Below are positions 35,207 to 44,356 of a DNA stretch of 64,000 bases, piece by piece. The notes beneath the pieces are model-generated. The model was not told where the DNA came from and ran no database searches. It worked only from the letters and a program-made list of their open reading frames with translations. The stretch's first letter is position 1; the number at the start of each line of letters is the position of its first letter. Source of the DNA: an uncultured Alphaproteobacteria bacterium (lineage in GTDB: Bacteria > Pseudomonadota > Alphaproteobacteria > Rhodobacterales > Rhodobacteraceae); contig CACMAH010000002.1 in the NCBI GenBank assembly GCA_902611605.1, forward strand, positions 62,001-126,000. Direction: 5' to 3'. The position numbers and the translations under genes are program-made.

Positions 35207-36136
35207 TTGTTAAATAATAAAGATTTGTTAAGCATTAATGAACTATCTAAAAGTGAAATTATATCTATCATTAATAATGCAAATAGTTACTACCATGATA
35301 ATAAAATCTCATCGAAAAAAAAAGTTTTAAATAATTTTACTCAAATAAATCTTTTTTTTGAAAATTCGACTAGAACACAAGTAAGTTTTGAAATTGCTGG
35401 AACTTTACTAGGTGCTAACGTTGTAAATTTCCCATTCAATAATAGTTCACAATCCAAAGGAGAAACACTTCTAGATCTTGCAGCTACTTTAAATTCTATG
35501 AACCCTGACATTTTAATAATTAGACATCCTAATTCTGGAGCTGTTCAACTAATTTCTGAAAAAGTAGACTGTCCTGTTGTTAATGCAGGTGATGGAAATC
35601 ATGAACATCCTACCCAGGCCTTACTAGATATTCTTACCATAAAGAAAAGAATAGGAAGGATTGACAATCTAAAAATAGCCATATGTGGGGATATTGCTCA
35701 TAGCAGAGTAGCTAGATCTAATATTTTTTGCCATAAAAAGTTAGGCAATAAAATAAGAGTAATTGGACCAAAAACACTTATACCAAAAGATATTGATAAG
35801 CTTGGCGTTCAAGTATTTTACAATATGATTGAAGGATTACGTGATATAGATGTGGTTATGGTTCTAAGATTACAAAAAGAAAGAATGGATGGTGGATACT
35901 TTTCCTCTGAAAGAGAGTATTTTCATCTTTACGGTCTAGATGATAGAAAAATGAAATATGCTAAGCCTTCTGCAATTATAATGCACCCAGGGCCAATGAA
36001 TAGAGGCATAGAAATTGATGGTGATCTTGCAGATAATTTGGATAAATCTGTTATAACTATGCAAGTTGAAGCAGGGTTGGCAATTCGAATGTCTGTCTTA
36101 GAACTTCTTTTAAAAAAGAAAAGTGAAAATGTCTAA
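35207..36136 (+). CDS. pyrB: Aspartate carbamoyltransferase catalytic subunit
   Basis: Second step of pyrimidine synthesis: carbamoyl phosphate plus aspartate to carbamoyl aspartate. 309 residues. The carbamoyl-phosphate loop FFENSTRTQVSFE is at about 50-62, KGETLLDLAATL near 85, HPTQALLDILTI near 136, and MHPGPMNRGIEI near 262. The active-site Ser/Lys (SKGET) are present. Start TTG 35207 after AAGGGG. The stop overlaps pyrC-like start by about 8 bases. Partner is the pseudo-dihydroorotase that follows. Confidence 0.96.
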   Translation: MLNNKDLLSINELSKSEIISIINNANSYYHDNKISSKKKVLNNFTQINLFFENSTRTQVSFEIAGTLLGANVVNFPFNNSSQSKGETLLDLAATLNSMNPDILIIRHPNSGAVQLISEKVDCPVVNAGDGNHEHPTQALLDILTIKKRIGRIDNLKIAICGDIAHSRVARSNIFCHKKLGNKIRVIGPKTLIPKDIDKLGVQVFYNMIEGLRDIDVVMVLRLQKERMDGGYFSSEREYFHLYGLDDRKMKYAKPSAIIMHPGPMNRGIEIDGDLADNLDKSVITMQVEAGLAIRMSVLELLLKKKSENV

Positions 36137-37415
36137 AATAACCACATTAATTAATGCAATTTTAATTGATCCTAAGACCCTAACTCAAACAAATGGTTCA
36201 ATTACAATAGAAGAAGGTTTTATAAAAAGAATTAACGGGCCAGCAAGAGGTAACATTATTGATTGTAGGAAATATTGTTTAGCACCAGGAATTATTGATT
36301 TAGGAGTTCATATCTGTGAACCAGGTGAAAGACATAAAGAAAGCTTCAAATCAGCCAGTATGGCTGCTGCAGCTGGTGGAGTTACATCTATAGTCACCTT
36401 TCCGAATACGAAACCAGTTATTGATAATCCAGAACTTCTTGAATTTTTTATGAAAAGGGCTCGAGAATCAAGTAAAGTTAGGATTTGGCCAACAGCTGCA
36501 ATTACAAAAAAAGTTGAAGGAAAAGAAATTTCAGAACTAAGCTTTTTGCAAGATGCTGGTGCAGTAGCATTTACAAATGGTCTAAAATCAATAGAAAACC
36601 CAAAAATTTTATTGAGAGCCTTAAATTATGCTTCTTCTCTTGATAGTTTGTTTATAGGACATTGTGAAGATTATTATTTTTCTGAAGGAGTTTCTGCAAC
36701 TTCAAGTGCTTTTGCAACTAAAATGGGTTTATCATCTACTCTAAAAGAAGCTGAATTAATGGGCCTAGAGAGAGATTTTTTGTTAGCAGATTTATCTGAA
36801 GTAAATTATCATGCTGCTCAAATAACTACAAAAAAAAGTTTTCTCAGAATTAAAGAACTTAAATCTTTAGGAAAAAAAATCACCGCTGGAACATCAATTC
36901 ACCACCTACTTTTTGATGAAACTGATATTAAAAACTACAGAACATTTTTCAAGCTAAGGCCTCCACTAAGATCAAACTCTGATAAATTATTTTTATTACA
37001 GAATATTAAAGATAGTACTTTAGACACGATTAGTTCTTTCCATTTACCACAGGATGAAGAAAGTAAAAGATTACCCTTTGAAAAAGCTGCTTTTGGCGCT
37101 ATTGGATTACAAACCCTATTACCGGCGTGTCTAAAATTAGTTAATGATAAAATCATAGATCTTCCTCAATTATTTAGAAAAATATCACTAAATCCGGCAA
37201 AGATATTAAATATAAAATCTGGAATTTTAGAAGAGGGGTACTTTGCAGATTTAGTACTTTTTGATCCTTATAAACCATTACTAATTGATAGATTCAGTCT
37301 TTTGTCAAAAGCTAAAAATACTCCATTTGATGGCTACCAATTGTTTGGTAAAGTATTAAAAACATTTGTTGGGGGCGAAGAAATTTACAAATCTAGGAAT
37401 ATAAATGATACCTGA
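36129..37415 (+). CDS. Dihydroorotase-like protein without metal ligands (PyrC-like pseudo-DHOase)
   Basis: 428 residues with the dihydroorotase fold. The metal motif DxHxHxR reads DLGVHICEPG: the first His is Gly and the substrate Arg is Cys. The later DHAPH Asp site reads SFHLPQ, and HAAQITT has Gln for a ligand His. SIHHLLFDE and KLRPPLRS remain. Such noncatalytic PyrC homologues partner PyrB in many proteobacteria, with a true dihydroorotase encoded elsewhere. Start ATG 36129 (GTG 36123 possible), overlapping pyrB; its end overlaps plsY by 11 bases. Confidence 0.87.
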   Translation: MSKITTLINAILIDPKTLTQTNGSITIEEGFIKRINGPARGNIIDCRKYCLAPGIIDLGVHICEPGERHKESFKSASMAAAAGGVTSIVTFPNTKPVIDNPELLEFFMKRARESSKVRIWPTAAITKKVEGKEISELSFLQDAGAVAFTNGLKSIENPKILLRALNYASSLDSLFIGHCEDYYFSEGVSATSSAFATKMGLSSTLKEAELMGLERDFLLADLSEVNYHAAQITTKKSFLRIKELKSLGKKITAGTSIHHLLFDETDIKNYRTFFKLRPPLRSNSDKLFLLQNIKDSTLDTISSFHLPQDEESKRLPFEKAAFGAIGLQTLLPACLKLVNDKIIDLPQLFRKISLNPAKILNIKSGILEEGYFADLVLFDPYKPLLIDRFSLLSKAKNTPFDGYQLFGKVLKTFVGGEEIYKSRNINDT

Positions 37416-38043
37416 TATTTTAAGAATTTGGGGGGCAGCTCCCACATCTAATGTAGGTTTAATTTGGGTATTAAATATATTTTTGTTTTCTTACTTAATT
37501 GGTTCTATACCTTTTGGAATTTTAATATCTAGACTTTTTAAATTAGGTAACATTAGAGATATTGGCTCTGGTAATATAGGTGCTACAAATGTTTTAAGAA
37601 CAGGACACAAAAAAGCTGCTTTTTTTACTTTAATTATGGATATAGCAAAGGGAATTGCAGTTGTATATTTAGCTGAAGAATTTTTAGGGATTACAGCCTC
37701 ACATTTTGCAGCTTTGGGGGTATTTTTTGGCCATCTTTTTTCTGTATTTTTATTTTTTAAAGGTGGAAAAGGAGTTGCAACATTTATAGGAATACAAATG
37801 GTTTTAAACATTTATCTTGGTATTTTTATTTGTATGACATGGATTTCCATTGCTATAATTTCTAGATACTCCTCTTTATCTTCAATAATTTCATCTATTT
37901 TATCTTTATTAATCTTAATTATAGTAAATGATTTAAGTTATATATGGGTACAAATAATATTAGTATTTTCCATAATAGCTAGCCACAGAGGTAATATTGT
38001 AAAATTAATTTTAGGAAAAGAAAATAAAATTAAACTTATTTAA
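37405..38043 (+). CDS. plsY: Glycerol-3-phosphate acyltransferase PlsY
   Basis: Membrane enzyme using acyl-phosphate to acylate glycerol-3-phosphate, first step of phospholipid synthesis. 212 residues with about five helices. Signatures: YLIGSIPFGILIS near 31-43, GSGNIGATNVLRTG near 53-66, FKGGKGVATFIG near 119-130. Shares 11 bases with the end of the pyrC-like gene, so it is the last gene of the pyrB operon. plsX is not in the window. N-terminal extension of about 20 residues before the first helix. Confidence 0.95.
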   Translation: MIPDILRIWGAAPTSNVGLIWVLNIFLFSYLIGSIPFGILISRLFKLGNIRDIGSGNIGATNVLRTGHKKAAFFTLIMDIAKGIAVVYLAEEFLGITASHFAALGVFFGHLFSVFLFFKGGKGVATFIGIQMVLNIYLGIFICMTWISIAIISRYSSLSSIISSILSLLILIIVNDLSYIWVQIILVFSIIASHRGNIVKLILGKENKIKLI

Positions 38044-38056
38044 TATTTGTAAATTC

Positions 38057-39430
38057 TCAATATGAGTATTCATTATAAATTTGTTTAAGATCTTTTGACC
38101 AATGCTTATTATATCTAATAAGAATTTCATCTGCTAAAGAAATGCCATGTTCTAAACTTGAAAATAAAGGTGACAAAAATTCACATTCGTTTTCCTTAGT
38201 ATTGTGGATATTCATTTTATTTCTATTTTTTAATCCATTATCAGACAATAAAAGAATTTCATGAGCAAGTTTTTTGACTGACCTATTACGAATAGTAGCA
38301 TCGAAGCCTAGTTTTGAAACATCTTTATAAAGTTTAAATCTTTCCTCATCTGTCCAGTCTTTGCAAATGTCCCACGCTGTATCTAATGCTTGTTGATCAT
38401 AAATTATTCCTACCCAGAATGCTGGTAAAGCACAGATTCTAGACCACGGACCTGCATCAGCGCCTCGCATTTCAATGAACTGTTTTAATCTAACTTCTGG
38501 GAAAATTGTAGTAAGATGATCAACCCAATCAGATAGTTTAGGTCTTTCATTTGGTAGTACTGACAATTTACCATTTAAAAAATCATTGAAGGATAAACCC
38601 ATAGCATTGATATATTTGTTATTCCTTTTAACAAAATACATCGGAACTTTTAATGCATAGTTTACCCAAGCCTCAAATCCATAGCCCTCATCAAAAACAA
38701 ATGGAAGCATTCCTGTTCTGGATTTATCTGTATCATGCCATATCCTAGATCTGTAACTTTTAAAACCTGTAATCTTACCCTCAAAAAAAGGGGATGCTGC
38801 AAAGAGTGCAGTCGCAATTGGTTGTAAAGCCAATCCAACCCTCATTTTTTTTATCATATCTGTTTCTGAATCATAATCTAAATTGACTTGAACAGTGCAA
38901 GTCCTAAACATCATTTTTGTTCCACTGGATCCCACTTTTTCCATATATGGAGCCATAAGTCTATATCTATCCTTAGGCATAATAGGCATTTCTTTGTGCT
39001 TCCACTCTGGTGCAGATCCAAGACCTATGAAACCAGCACCAATTCTATCAGCAATTGTTTTAACTTCTGCTAAGTGAGTGGCAACCTCCAAACAAGTTTC
39101 ATGTACACTATCCAGAAGTGCACCAGATAGTTCTAATTGACCTCCTGGTTCTAAAGTAATATTTGCTGAATCCTTATTTAAACCAATAATAAATTTATTT
39201 TCTTCAATAGGTTTCCATCCAAATGTGTCTATTAAGCCTTTTAAGACACTCAGAACAGAACAATCCCCTTGATAAGGAAGTGGTTTTAAATTTCTTTTAA
39301 TGAACCCAAACTTTTCATGCTCTGTTCCAATTTTCCATGAGCTTTTTGGTTTACAACCATCCTCAAAATATTGAATTAGTTGGTTTTTATTTTCAATTAT
39401 TGAGTTCAATTTCGACATATTTGAGATCAT
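38057..39430 (-). CDS. gshA: Glutamate-cysteine ligase (plant/alphaproteobacterial type)
   Basis: First step of glutathione synthesis: ATP-dependent joining of Glu and Cys. 457 residues, the length of the class shared by alphaproteobacteria and plants. Signatures: WKIGTEHEKFGF near 32-43, ITLEPGGQLELSGA near 90, KMMFRTCTVQVNLDYDSE near 173, and FIEMRGADAGPW near 318. Starts at ATG 39430 or ATG 39418, both near AAGGA. Convergent with plsY after 13 bases. gshB is not in the window. Confidence 0.95.
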   Translation of the reverse strand: MISNMSKLNSIIENKNQLIQYFEDGCKPKSSWKIGTEHEKFGFIKRNLKPLPYQGDCSVLSVLKGLIDTFGWKPIEENKFIIGLNKDSANITLEPGGQLELSGALLDSVHETCLEVATHLAEVKTIADRIGAGFIGLGSAPEWKHKEMPIMPKDRYRLMAPYMEKVGSSGTKMMFRTCTVQVNLDYDSETDMIKKMRVGLALQPIATALFAASPFFEGKITGFKSYRSRIWHDTDKSRTGMLPFVFDEGYGFEAWVNYALKVPMYFVKRNNKYINAMGLSFNDFLNGKLSVLPNERPKLSDWVDHLTTIFPEVRLKQFIEMRGADAGPWSRICALPAFWVGIIYDQQALDTAWDICKDWTDEERFKLYKDVSKLGFDATIRNRSVKKLAHEILLLSDNGLKNRNKMNIHNTKENECEFLSPLFSSLEHGISLADEILIRYNKHWSKDLKQIYNEYSY

Positions 39431-39476
39431 CCTTATTTGAAAGAAATTTTATATTATGAAAAGGAAATAAATTAAA

Positions 39477-40250
39477 TTAGTCATTTATCCATTTTCCAAA
39501 ATAGCTTTGCCAAATACTTACTGCTGCAACCATTGCTGTTTCTGCCCTTAGGATTTGCTTGCCTAAACTTACTTTTTTAACAAAAGACAAGTTGTCCATA
39601 AATTCACTCTCTTTTTTAGAAAATCCTCCTTCTGGACCTACTAAAATTGCAGCTGGATAGGAATCTAAATTATTAAACACTTTTAAAATTGGATCACCCT
39701 TTAACTTTTCGTCACAAAAAAATAATATCCTTTCGGGATCCCAATCTTTTAAAACATTTTCAAGTTTATTTAATTCAAGCAAATTTGGCATCCATGTACT
39801 TCCACACTGTTGTACAGAACTTATCATTACTTTTTTACTTCTTTTTTTATTAAAATTATGTATATCAGTATAATCTGAAATTATTGGAATAATTGTTTTA
39901 ACACCTAATTCAACACACTTTTCAATAATAAAATCTGTTCTCGATTTTTTAATTGGTGAAAAAAGAACTATAAGGTCTGATGGAACCACTGCTTCATTTA
40001 TTATGTGATTAATTTTTAACCTAACCGTTTTTTTTGAAAACTGTATTATTTGACATCTAAATTCACCGGAGCGACCATCAATTAAATTTATTTGATCACT
40101 TTCCTTACTTCTTTTAACATCAATCAAATAATGTATTTGATCTTTTGTTAAATCATAATATCCTTTTGACTCATATAACTTGGCCAAATTAACTTCACAA
40201 AAAAGTCTTGTTATATTTTTGGTGACTTGTGGAGATCTAATTGAATTCAT
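39477..40250 (-). CDS. rsmE: 16S rRNA (uracil(1498)-N3)-methyltransferase RsmE
   Basis: SPOUT methyltransferase acting on U1498 of 16S rRNA. 257 residues. N-terminal PUA-like part with RLFCEVNL and YLIDVKRSK; C-terminal SAM site AAILVGPEGGFSKKESEF near 190-208 and VSLGKQILRAETAMVAAVS near 222-240. The only plausible start is ATG 40250, which makes ten bases shared head-to-head with ubiA. Next gene downstream on this strand is gshA. The arrangement rsmE-gshA and ubiA divergent is common in alphaproteobacteria. Confidence 0.94.
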   Translation of the reverse strand: MNSIRSPQVTKNITRLFCEVNLAKLYESKGYYDLTKDQIHYLIDVKRSKESDQINLIDGRSGEFRCQIIQFSKKTVRLKINHIINEAVVPSDLIVLFSPIKKSRTDFIIEKCVELGVKTIIPIISDYTDIHNFNKKRSKKVMISSVQQCGSTWMPNLLELNKLENVLKDWDPERILFFCDEKLKGDPILKVFNNLDSYPAAILVGPEGGFSKKESEFMDNLSFVKKVSLGKQILRAETAMVAAVSIWQSYFGKWIND

Positions 40251-41197
40251 TAAAAAATAATTTATTTAAAATTTCAGATTCCTCAGAAGGAAATTTTGTT
40301 GATCGTTATTTCCCAAATTGGAGTGTCCCTTATCTTCGCCTAAGCCGAGCAGATAGACCTACAGGAACTTGGCTTCTTTTATTACCTTGTTGGTTTGGAA
40401 TATTACTAGCCTATAATGAAAAAAACACAAGTATTTCCTTTTACGAAATATGGTTATTAATTGCATGTGGATTAGGTGCATTTTTAATGCGCGGAGCTGG
40501 ATGCACTTGGAATGATATTTTGGATAAAAAATATGATGCTAAAGTTGAGAGAACGAAAAACCGTCCAATACCATCTGGACAAGTTACAATATTAAAAGCT
40601 TTTATTTGGATGGTTGTGCAGTCTTTATTTGCTTTTTTAATATTATTAACATTTAATAAATTTAGTATCTTTATTGCATGCCTTTCACTTTTTCTGGTAG
40701 CAGTCTACCCCCTAGCAAAGAGAATTACCTGGTGGCCACAGATTTTTCTTGGATTAGCTTTTAATTGGGGTGTATTAGTAGGTTATGCAGCAAGTCTTGA
40801 AAAATTATCAATTCAAGTTTTCTTTATGTATTTTGCATGCATATTCTGGACACTTTTTTATGATACGATTTATGCATTACAAGACATTAAAGATGATAGT
40901 ATAATTGGAGTAAAATCAACCGCTAGATTATTTGGTAATAATTTAAAAAATTGGTTGTATCTTTTCATAATATTATTTTTAAGTCTTTTTATTTTAAGCA
41001 CAGTGTCAATAATGATCGATTATAATTTTCTTAGATTAACTACTCTCTTCATTGGAACAAGCTTTTTATTTATCCATTTAACTCTTCAAGTAAAAAACTT
41101 AAACATTGATAGTACCAGTTCTGCACTTAAAACCTTTAAGTCTAATCGAAACACTGGTTTGATTTTAGTCTTTACTCTTATTGGAATTTCAATTTAG
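40241..41197 (+). CDS. ubiA: 4-hydroxybenzoate polyprenyltransferase
   Basis: Membrane prenyltransferase of ubiquinone synthesis. 318 residues, about eight or nine helices. First aspartate motif in GAGCTWNDILDKKYDAKVE near 85-103, followed by RTKNRPIPSG; second in DTIYALQDIKDDSIIGVKS near 207-225. PTGTWLLLLPCW before helix 1 is also typical. The start is TTG 40241, which overlaps the rsmE start codon region on the other strand. Consistent with coq9 elsewhere in the window: a ubiquinone-using organism. Confidence 0.95.
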   Translation: MNSLKNNLFKISDSSEGNFVDRYFPNWSVPYLRLSRADRPTGTWLLLLPCWFGILLAYNEKNTSISFYEIWLLIACGLGAFLMRGAGCTWNDILDKKYDAKVERTKNRPIPSGQVTILKAFIWMVVQSLFAFLILLTFNKFSIFIACLSLFLVAVYPLAKRITWWPQIFLGLAFNWGVLVGYAASLEKLSIQVFFMYFACIFWTLFYDTIYALQDIKDDSIIGVKSTARLFGNNLKNWLYLFIILFLSLFILSTVSIMIDYNFLRLTTLFIGTSFLFIHLTLQVKNLNIDSTSSALKTFKSNRNTGLILVFTLIGISI

Positions 41198-41206
41198 TTT
41201 CAATTT

Positions 41207-41680
41207 TTACCAATCATTTAATATTAATTCATCTTCTTCTTTACTTTGAACCCATGAACTGTGTGTTCTATAGTGCTCTTTTTTCCAGATTGGTGCCCTA
41301 CTTTTAAGAAAATCCATAATGAATTCAGCTGATTTAAATGCTTCTTTTCTATGAGCTGAGGCAGTAAGAACTAATACTATATTATCTCCTGAAAATAGTC
41401 TTCCCACTCTATGAATGACTCTAATAAAATTTAAATTCCATCGTTTCTGAGCATCTTCACAAATGAGCATAATTGCCTTTTCAGTCATTCCTGGATAATG
41501 CTCAAGCTCTAGTGACACTAATTCTTCTTTTTCTCCACCTGAGTTTCTCACTATACCAGTAAAATTAACTATTCCTCCAATAATTTTGTTGGATTTGATT
41601 TTTTTAATTTCTGAATTAATATCAAAATCAAGCTTTTGAACGTTAACTGAGATATAGCATTTTTTTATGGTTTGATGCAT
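41207..41680 (-). CDS. moaE: Molybdopterin synthase catalytic subunit MoaE
   Basis: Large subunit of molybdopterin synthase, converting cPMP to molybdopterin with sulfur from MoaD. About 157 residues from ATG 41680, which has a GGTGG upstream; GTG 41689 is the alternative and would overlap moaD. Seen: GGIVNFTGIVRNSGG near 37-51, EHYPGMTEKA near 63, RVIHRVGRLFSGDNIVLV near 90, AHRKEAFKSAEFIMDFLKS near 113, and PIWKKEH with the catalytic lysine. Confidence 0.94.
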   Translation of the reverse strand: MHQTIKKCYISVNVQKLDFDINSEIKKIKSNKIIGGIVNFTGIVRNSGGEKEELVSLELEHYPGMTEKAIMLICEDAQKRWNLNFIRVIHRVGRLFSGDNIVLVLTASAHRKEAFKSAEFIMDFLKSRAPIWKKEHYRTHSSWVQSKEEDELILNDW

Positions 41681-41681
41681 T

Positions 41682-41930
41682 TTATCCACCAGTCATTGGA
41701 GGAAAAAAAGCCACTTCTCTTGCATTTTTTATGGAAACATTAAAATCTTGAATTATTTTCTGGTCAACAGCTACTCTTATTGACTTAATATCTTCGAAAG
41801 CTAATTCATACTTGTGATCCTGATTTATGAGCTCTTTTATTAAATCGCCTACAGTTTCTGATCTGACTTCTACTTCTTCAAATGGAACACCTATTTTTTC
41901 CCTAAGCCAAGAAAAATATAAAATTTTCAT
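41682..41930 (-). CDS. moaD: Molybdopterin synthase sulfur carrier subunit MoaD
   Basis: Ubiquitin-like sulfur carrier of 82 residues. Opens with KILYFSWLREKIG and ends in FFPPMTGG, the C-terminal Gly-Gly that becomes the thiocarboxylate. Located between pgsA (four bases) and moaE on the same strand, the common pgsA-moaD-moaE order of alphaproteobacteria. Confidence 0.95.
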   Translation of the reverse strand: MKILYFSWLREKIGVPFEEVEVRSETVGDLIKELINQDHKYELAFEDIKSIRVAVDQKIIQDFNVSIKNAREVAFFPPMTGG

Positions 41931-41933
41931 TTT

Positions 41934-42497
41934 TCAATCTTTCAAAATAGTAAGTGATTTTTTAAAATAAACAATTGCAGTATATATCGAAATTAATGCT
42001 GATATCCATAACAAAAAAATCCCTAAATAATAAAAATATTCTTTGTACATAATATCTTGTATAGATAAAAGCAAAACGATTATTGCTAGCATTTGGAAAG
42101 CCGTTTTATATTTTGACAAAACCAATACATCAAAAATATTATTTTTGGAGCCGAAAAACTCCCTAATACCTGAGACAAGAATTTCTCTTGTAATTATTAA
42201 AATACTTGGAATACCTAAGAGAAACCCATATTTATTACTAAATACTAATGTAAAAAAACACAAAATCAAAATAACCAACAATTTATCAGCTATAGGATCT
42301 AACATTTTACCTAGTTCAGATGTTTGATTATATTTTCTTGCAATAAAGCCATCCAAAAAATCTGTAATAGAACAAAAAATAAAAATGATTAGAACAAAGA
42401 AACAACCAATTTCTTTTGAATCAATTAAAATAATCAAAGGAATTAATGTAGCACCAATTACTCTAAAAGAAGTAAGAAAATTTGGAATATTAATCAT
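41934..42497 (-). CDS. pgsA: CDP-diacylglycerol-glycerol-3-phosphate 3-phosphatidyltransferase
   Basis: CDP-alcohol phosphatidyltransferase making phosphatidylglycerol phosphate. 187 residues, about five or six helices. The CDP-OH-P signature is intact: DFLDGFIARKYNQ then LGKMLDPIADKLLV near 45-72. NIPNFLTSFRV at the N terminus is typical for PgsA. ATG 42497. Follows uvrC by 17 bases, as in many alphaproteobacteria, so uvrC-pgsA-moaD-moaE is likely one transcript. Confidence 0.95.
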   Translation of the reverse strand: MINIPNFLTSFRVIGATLIPLIILIDSKEIGCFFVLIIFIFCSITDFLDGFIARKYNQTSELGKMLDPIADKLLVILILCFFTLVFSNKYGFLLGIPSILIITREILVSGIREFFGSKNNIFDVLVLSKYKTAFQMLAIIVLLLSIQDIMYKEYFYYLGIFLLWISALISIYTAIVYFKKSLTILKD

Positions 42498-42514
42498 TCT
42501 TCACTATAATTCGT

Positions 42515-44356
42515 CTAATCATAATTATTAAAAAAATTATAAATTTGCTTAGCTAAATTACTAGATATTCCTTGAACCTTTTGTAATTCATCTACTGAAG
42601 CTTTAGATACTTCTTTGGTTGAACCAAACTTCATAAGCAAATTTTTTCTTCTAACTCCACCTAAACCACTTATTTCATCTAATCTTGTACTCATAATAGA
42701 TTTACTTCTTTTTTGTCTATGGGCCCCAATTACAAATCTATGAACTTCATCTCTCAATCTTTGAAGAAAATATCTTAGAGCATGATCACTGGGAATTTCC
42801 AATTGAATATTATTTTGATGATAAAATCTTTCTTGTCCAGAATTTCTTTTTGGGCCCTTTGCAATTGCGATTATAGGTATTTCACCATAGCCAATCTCTA
42901 TAAGCAAATTCTGTATAACTGATAATTGTCCTTTTCCTCCGTCTAAAACTATTACATCAGGTATTTTTAAGTCTTGTGATGGAGTTTTCTTCCCAAATCT
43001 TCTAGTAATTACATACTTCATCATAGAAGTATCATCCCTATTTTCAAGTTCTTCCATTTTGATATTAAATTTACGATATTCAGATTTCATAAGACCATCT
43101 GGTCCAGATACTACCATAGCACCAACAGCATAAGCACCTTGAATATGTGAATTATCATAAACTTCAATTCTTTCAGGAGAATTTTTAAGATCCAAAAGTT
43201 GCGCTAACTGTAATAGTAATTTCCTATGAGTAGTATTTTCAGCCATTTTTCTAATTAGGCTTTCTTTAGCATTCCTTAGTCCATCAAAAACTAATTCTTT
43301 TTTTTCTCCTTTTACAGGGTTAATGATTTTAACACTTTTTCCAAGTTTTTGGGTGAATAGCTTTTCCATAAGCGTTTGACTATTTATTTCATTTGATACT
43401 AAAATCAATTTTGCCGGTATTCTATTTAAGTAAAATTGACCTAGAAAAGCTTCCATGATCTCTGATTCAGTCATATCGGAAGAAACTTTTGGATAATAAT
43501 CTCTATTCCCCCAATTTTGATTATATCTGATAAAATAAACTTGAACACAAGCTTGACCAGAATCAATATATAGAGCAAAAATATCAGCCTCCTTTATTTT
43601 TTCAGGATTAATACCTTGAATCGAATGAATTTTTGTTATTGCTTTGATCCTATCACGGTAAGAAGCTGCAAGTTCGAAATTCATTACTTTTGAGGCTGAA
43701 ATCATTTCTTCAGAAAGTTTTTTTTGAACCTCCTCTGATTTTCCTCTTAAGAATTCATCTGCTGAAACTACTAATTTTGCATAGTCTAATTTACTAATTT
43801 TACCGCCACAGGGTCCAGCACATCTCTTCAAATGGTAATTAAGACAAGGTCGATTTCCAGCCTCTACCTCTTTATCGGTACATGATCTTAACAAAAATAC
43901 CTTTTGTAAAGTATTAAGGGTCCTATTTACTGCGCCTGCACTTGCAAACGGACCATAATATTTACCATTCCTTTTTTTTTGTCCTCTATGCTTTTCAATT
44001 CTCGGAAAGTCGTGTTCGGAAGAAATAAAAATGTAAGGAAAAGATTTATCATCTCTTAATAAAACGTTATACTTAGGCTTTAGTTGTTTGATTAAATTTT
44101 GTTCTAATAGAAGAGCTTCTGTTTCATTTTTAGTAGTAAGAAAGAGCATAAAGGATGTTGCAAAAATCATTTGCTGAATTCTTAATGGGTGACCATTATA
44201 TTTTGTATAATTAGAAACTCTTTTTTTTAAATTTTTTGCTTTTCCTACATATAAGGTATTATGATTGAGATCCAGCATTCTGTAAACGCCTGGGCCATTA
44301 CTCAAATCTTTTTGGTAATGCTTAATTAGATCTATACCAGTAAGATTTTTAGCCAT
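42515..44356 (-). CDS. uvrC: Excinuclease ABC subunit C
   Basis: Nuclease making the two incisions in nucleotide excision repair. 613 residues. GIY-YIG domain at about 16-100 (GPGVYRMLD, LYVGKAKNLKKRVSNY), a UVR motif near 205-235, RNase H-like C-terminal nuclease with EVYDNSHIQG and VIVLDGGKGQLSV, DEVHRFVIGAHRQKR, and helix-hairpin-helix repeats at the end (ISGLGGVRRKNLL, VQGISSNLAKQIY). ATG 44356. First gene of the uvrC-pgsA-moaDE series, preceded by the longest intergenic stretch in the window. Confidence 0.97.
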   Translation of the reverse strand: MAKNLTGIDLIKHYQKDLSNGPGVYRMLDLNHNTLYVGKAKNLKKRVSNYTKYNGHPLRIQQMIFATSFMLFLTTKNETEALLLEQNLIKQLKPKYNVLLRDDKSFPYIFISSEHDFPRIEKHRGQKKRNGKYYGPFASAGAVNRTLNTLQKVFLLRSCTDKEVEAGNRPCLNYHLKRCAGPCGGKISKLDYAKLVVSADEFLRGKSEEVQKKLSEEMISASKVMNFELAASYRDRIKAITKIHSIQGINPEKIKEADIFALYIDSGQACVQVYFIRYNQNWGNRDYYPKVSSDMTESEIMEAFLGQFYLNRIPAKLILVSNEINSQTLMEKLFTQKLGKSVKIINPVKGEKKELVFDGLRNAKESLIRKMAENTTHRKLLLQLAQLLDLKNSPERIEVYDNSHIQGAYAVGAMVVSGPDGLMKSEYRKFNIKMEELENRDDTSMMKYVITRRFGKKTPSQDLKIPDVIVLDGGKGQLSVIQNLLIEIGYGEIPIIAIAKGPKRNSGQERFYHQNNIQLEIPSDHALRYFLQRLRDEVHRFVIGAHRQKRSKSIMSTRLDEISGLGGVRRKNLLMKFGSTKEVSKASVDELQKVQGISSNLAKQIYNFFNNYD

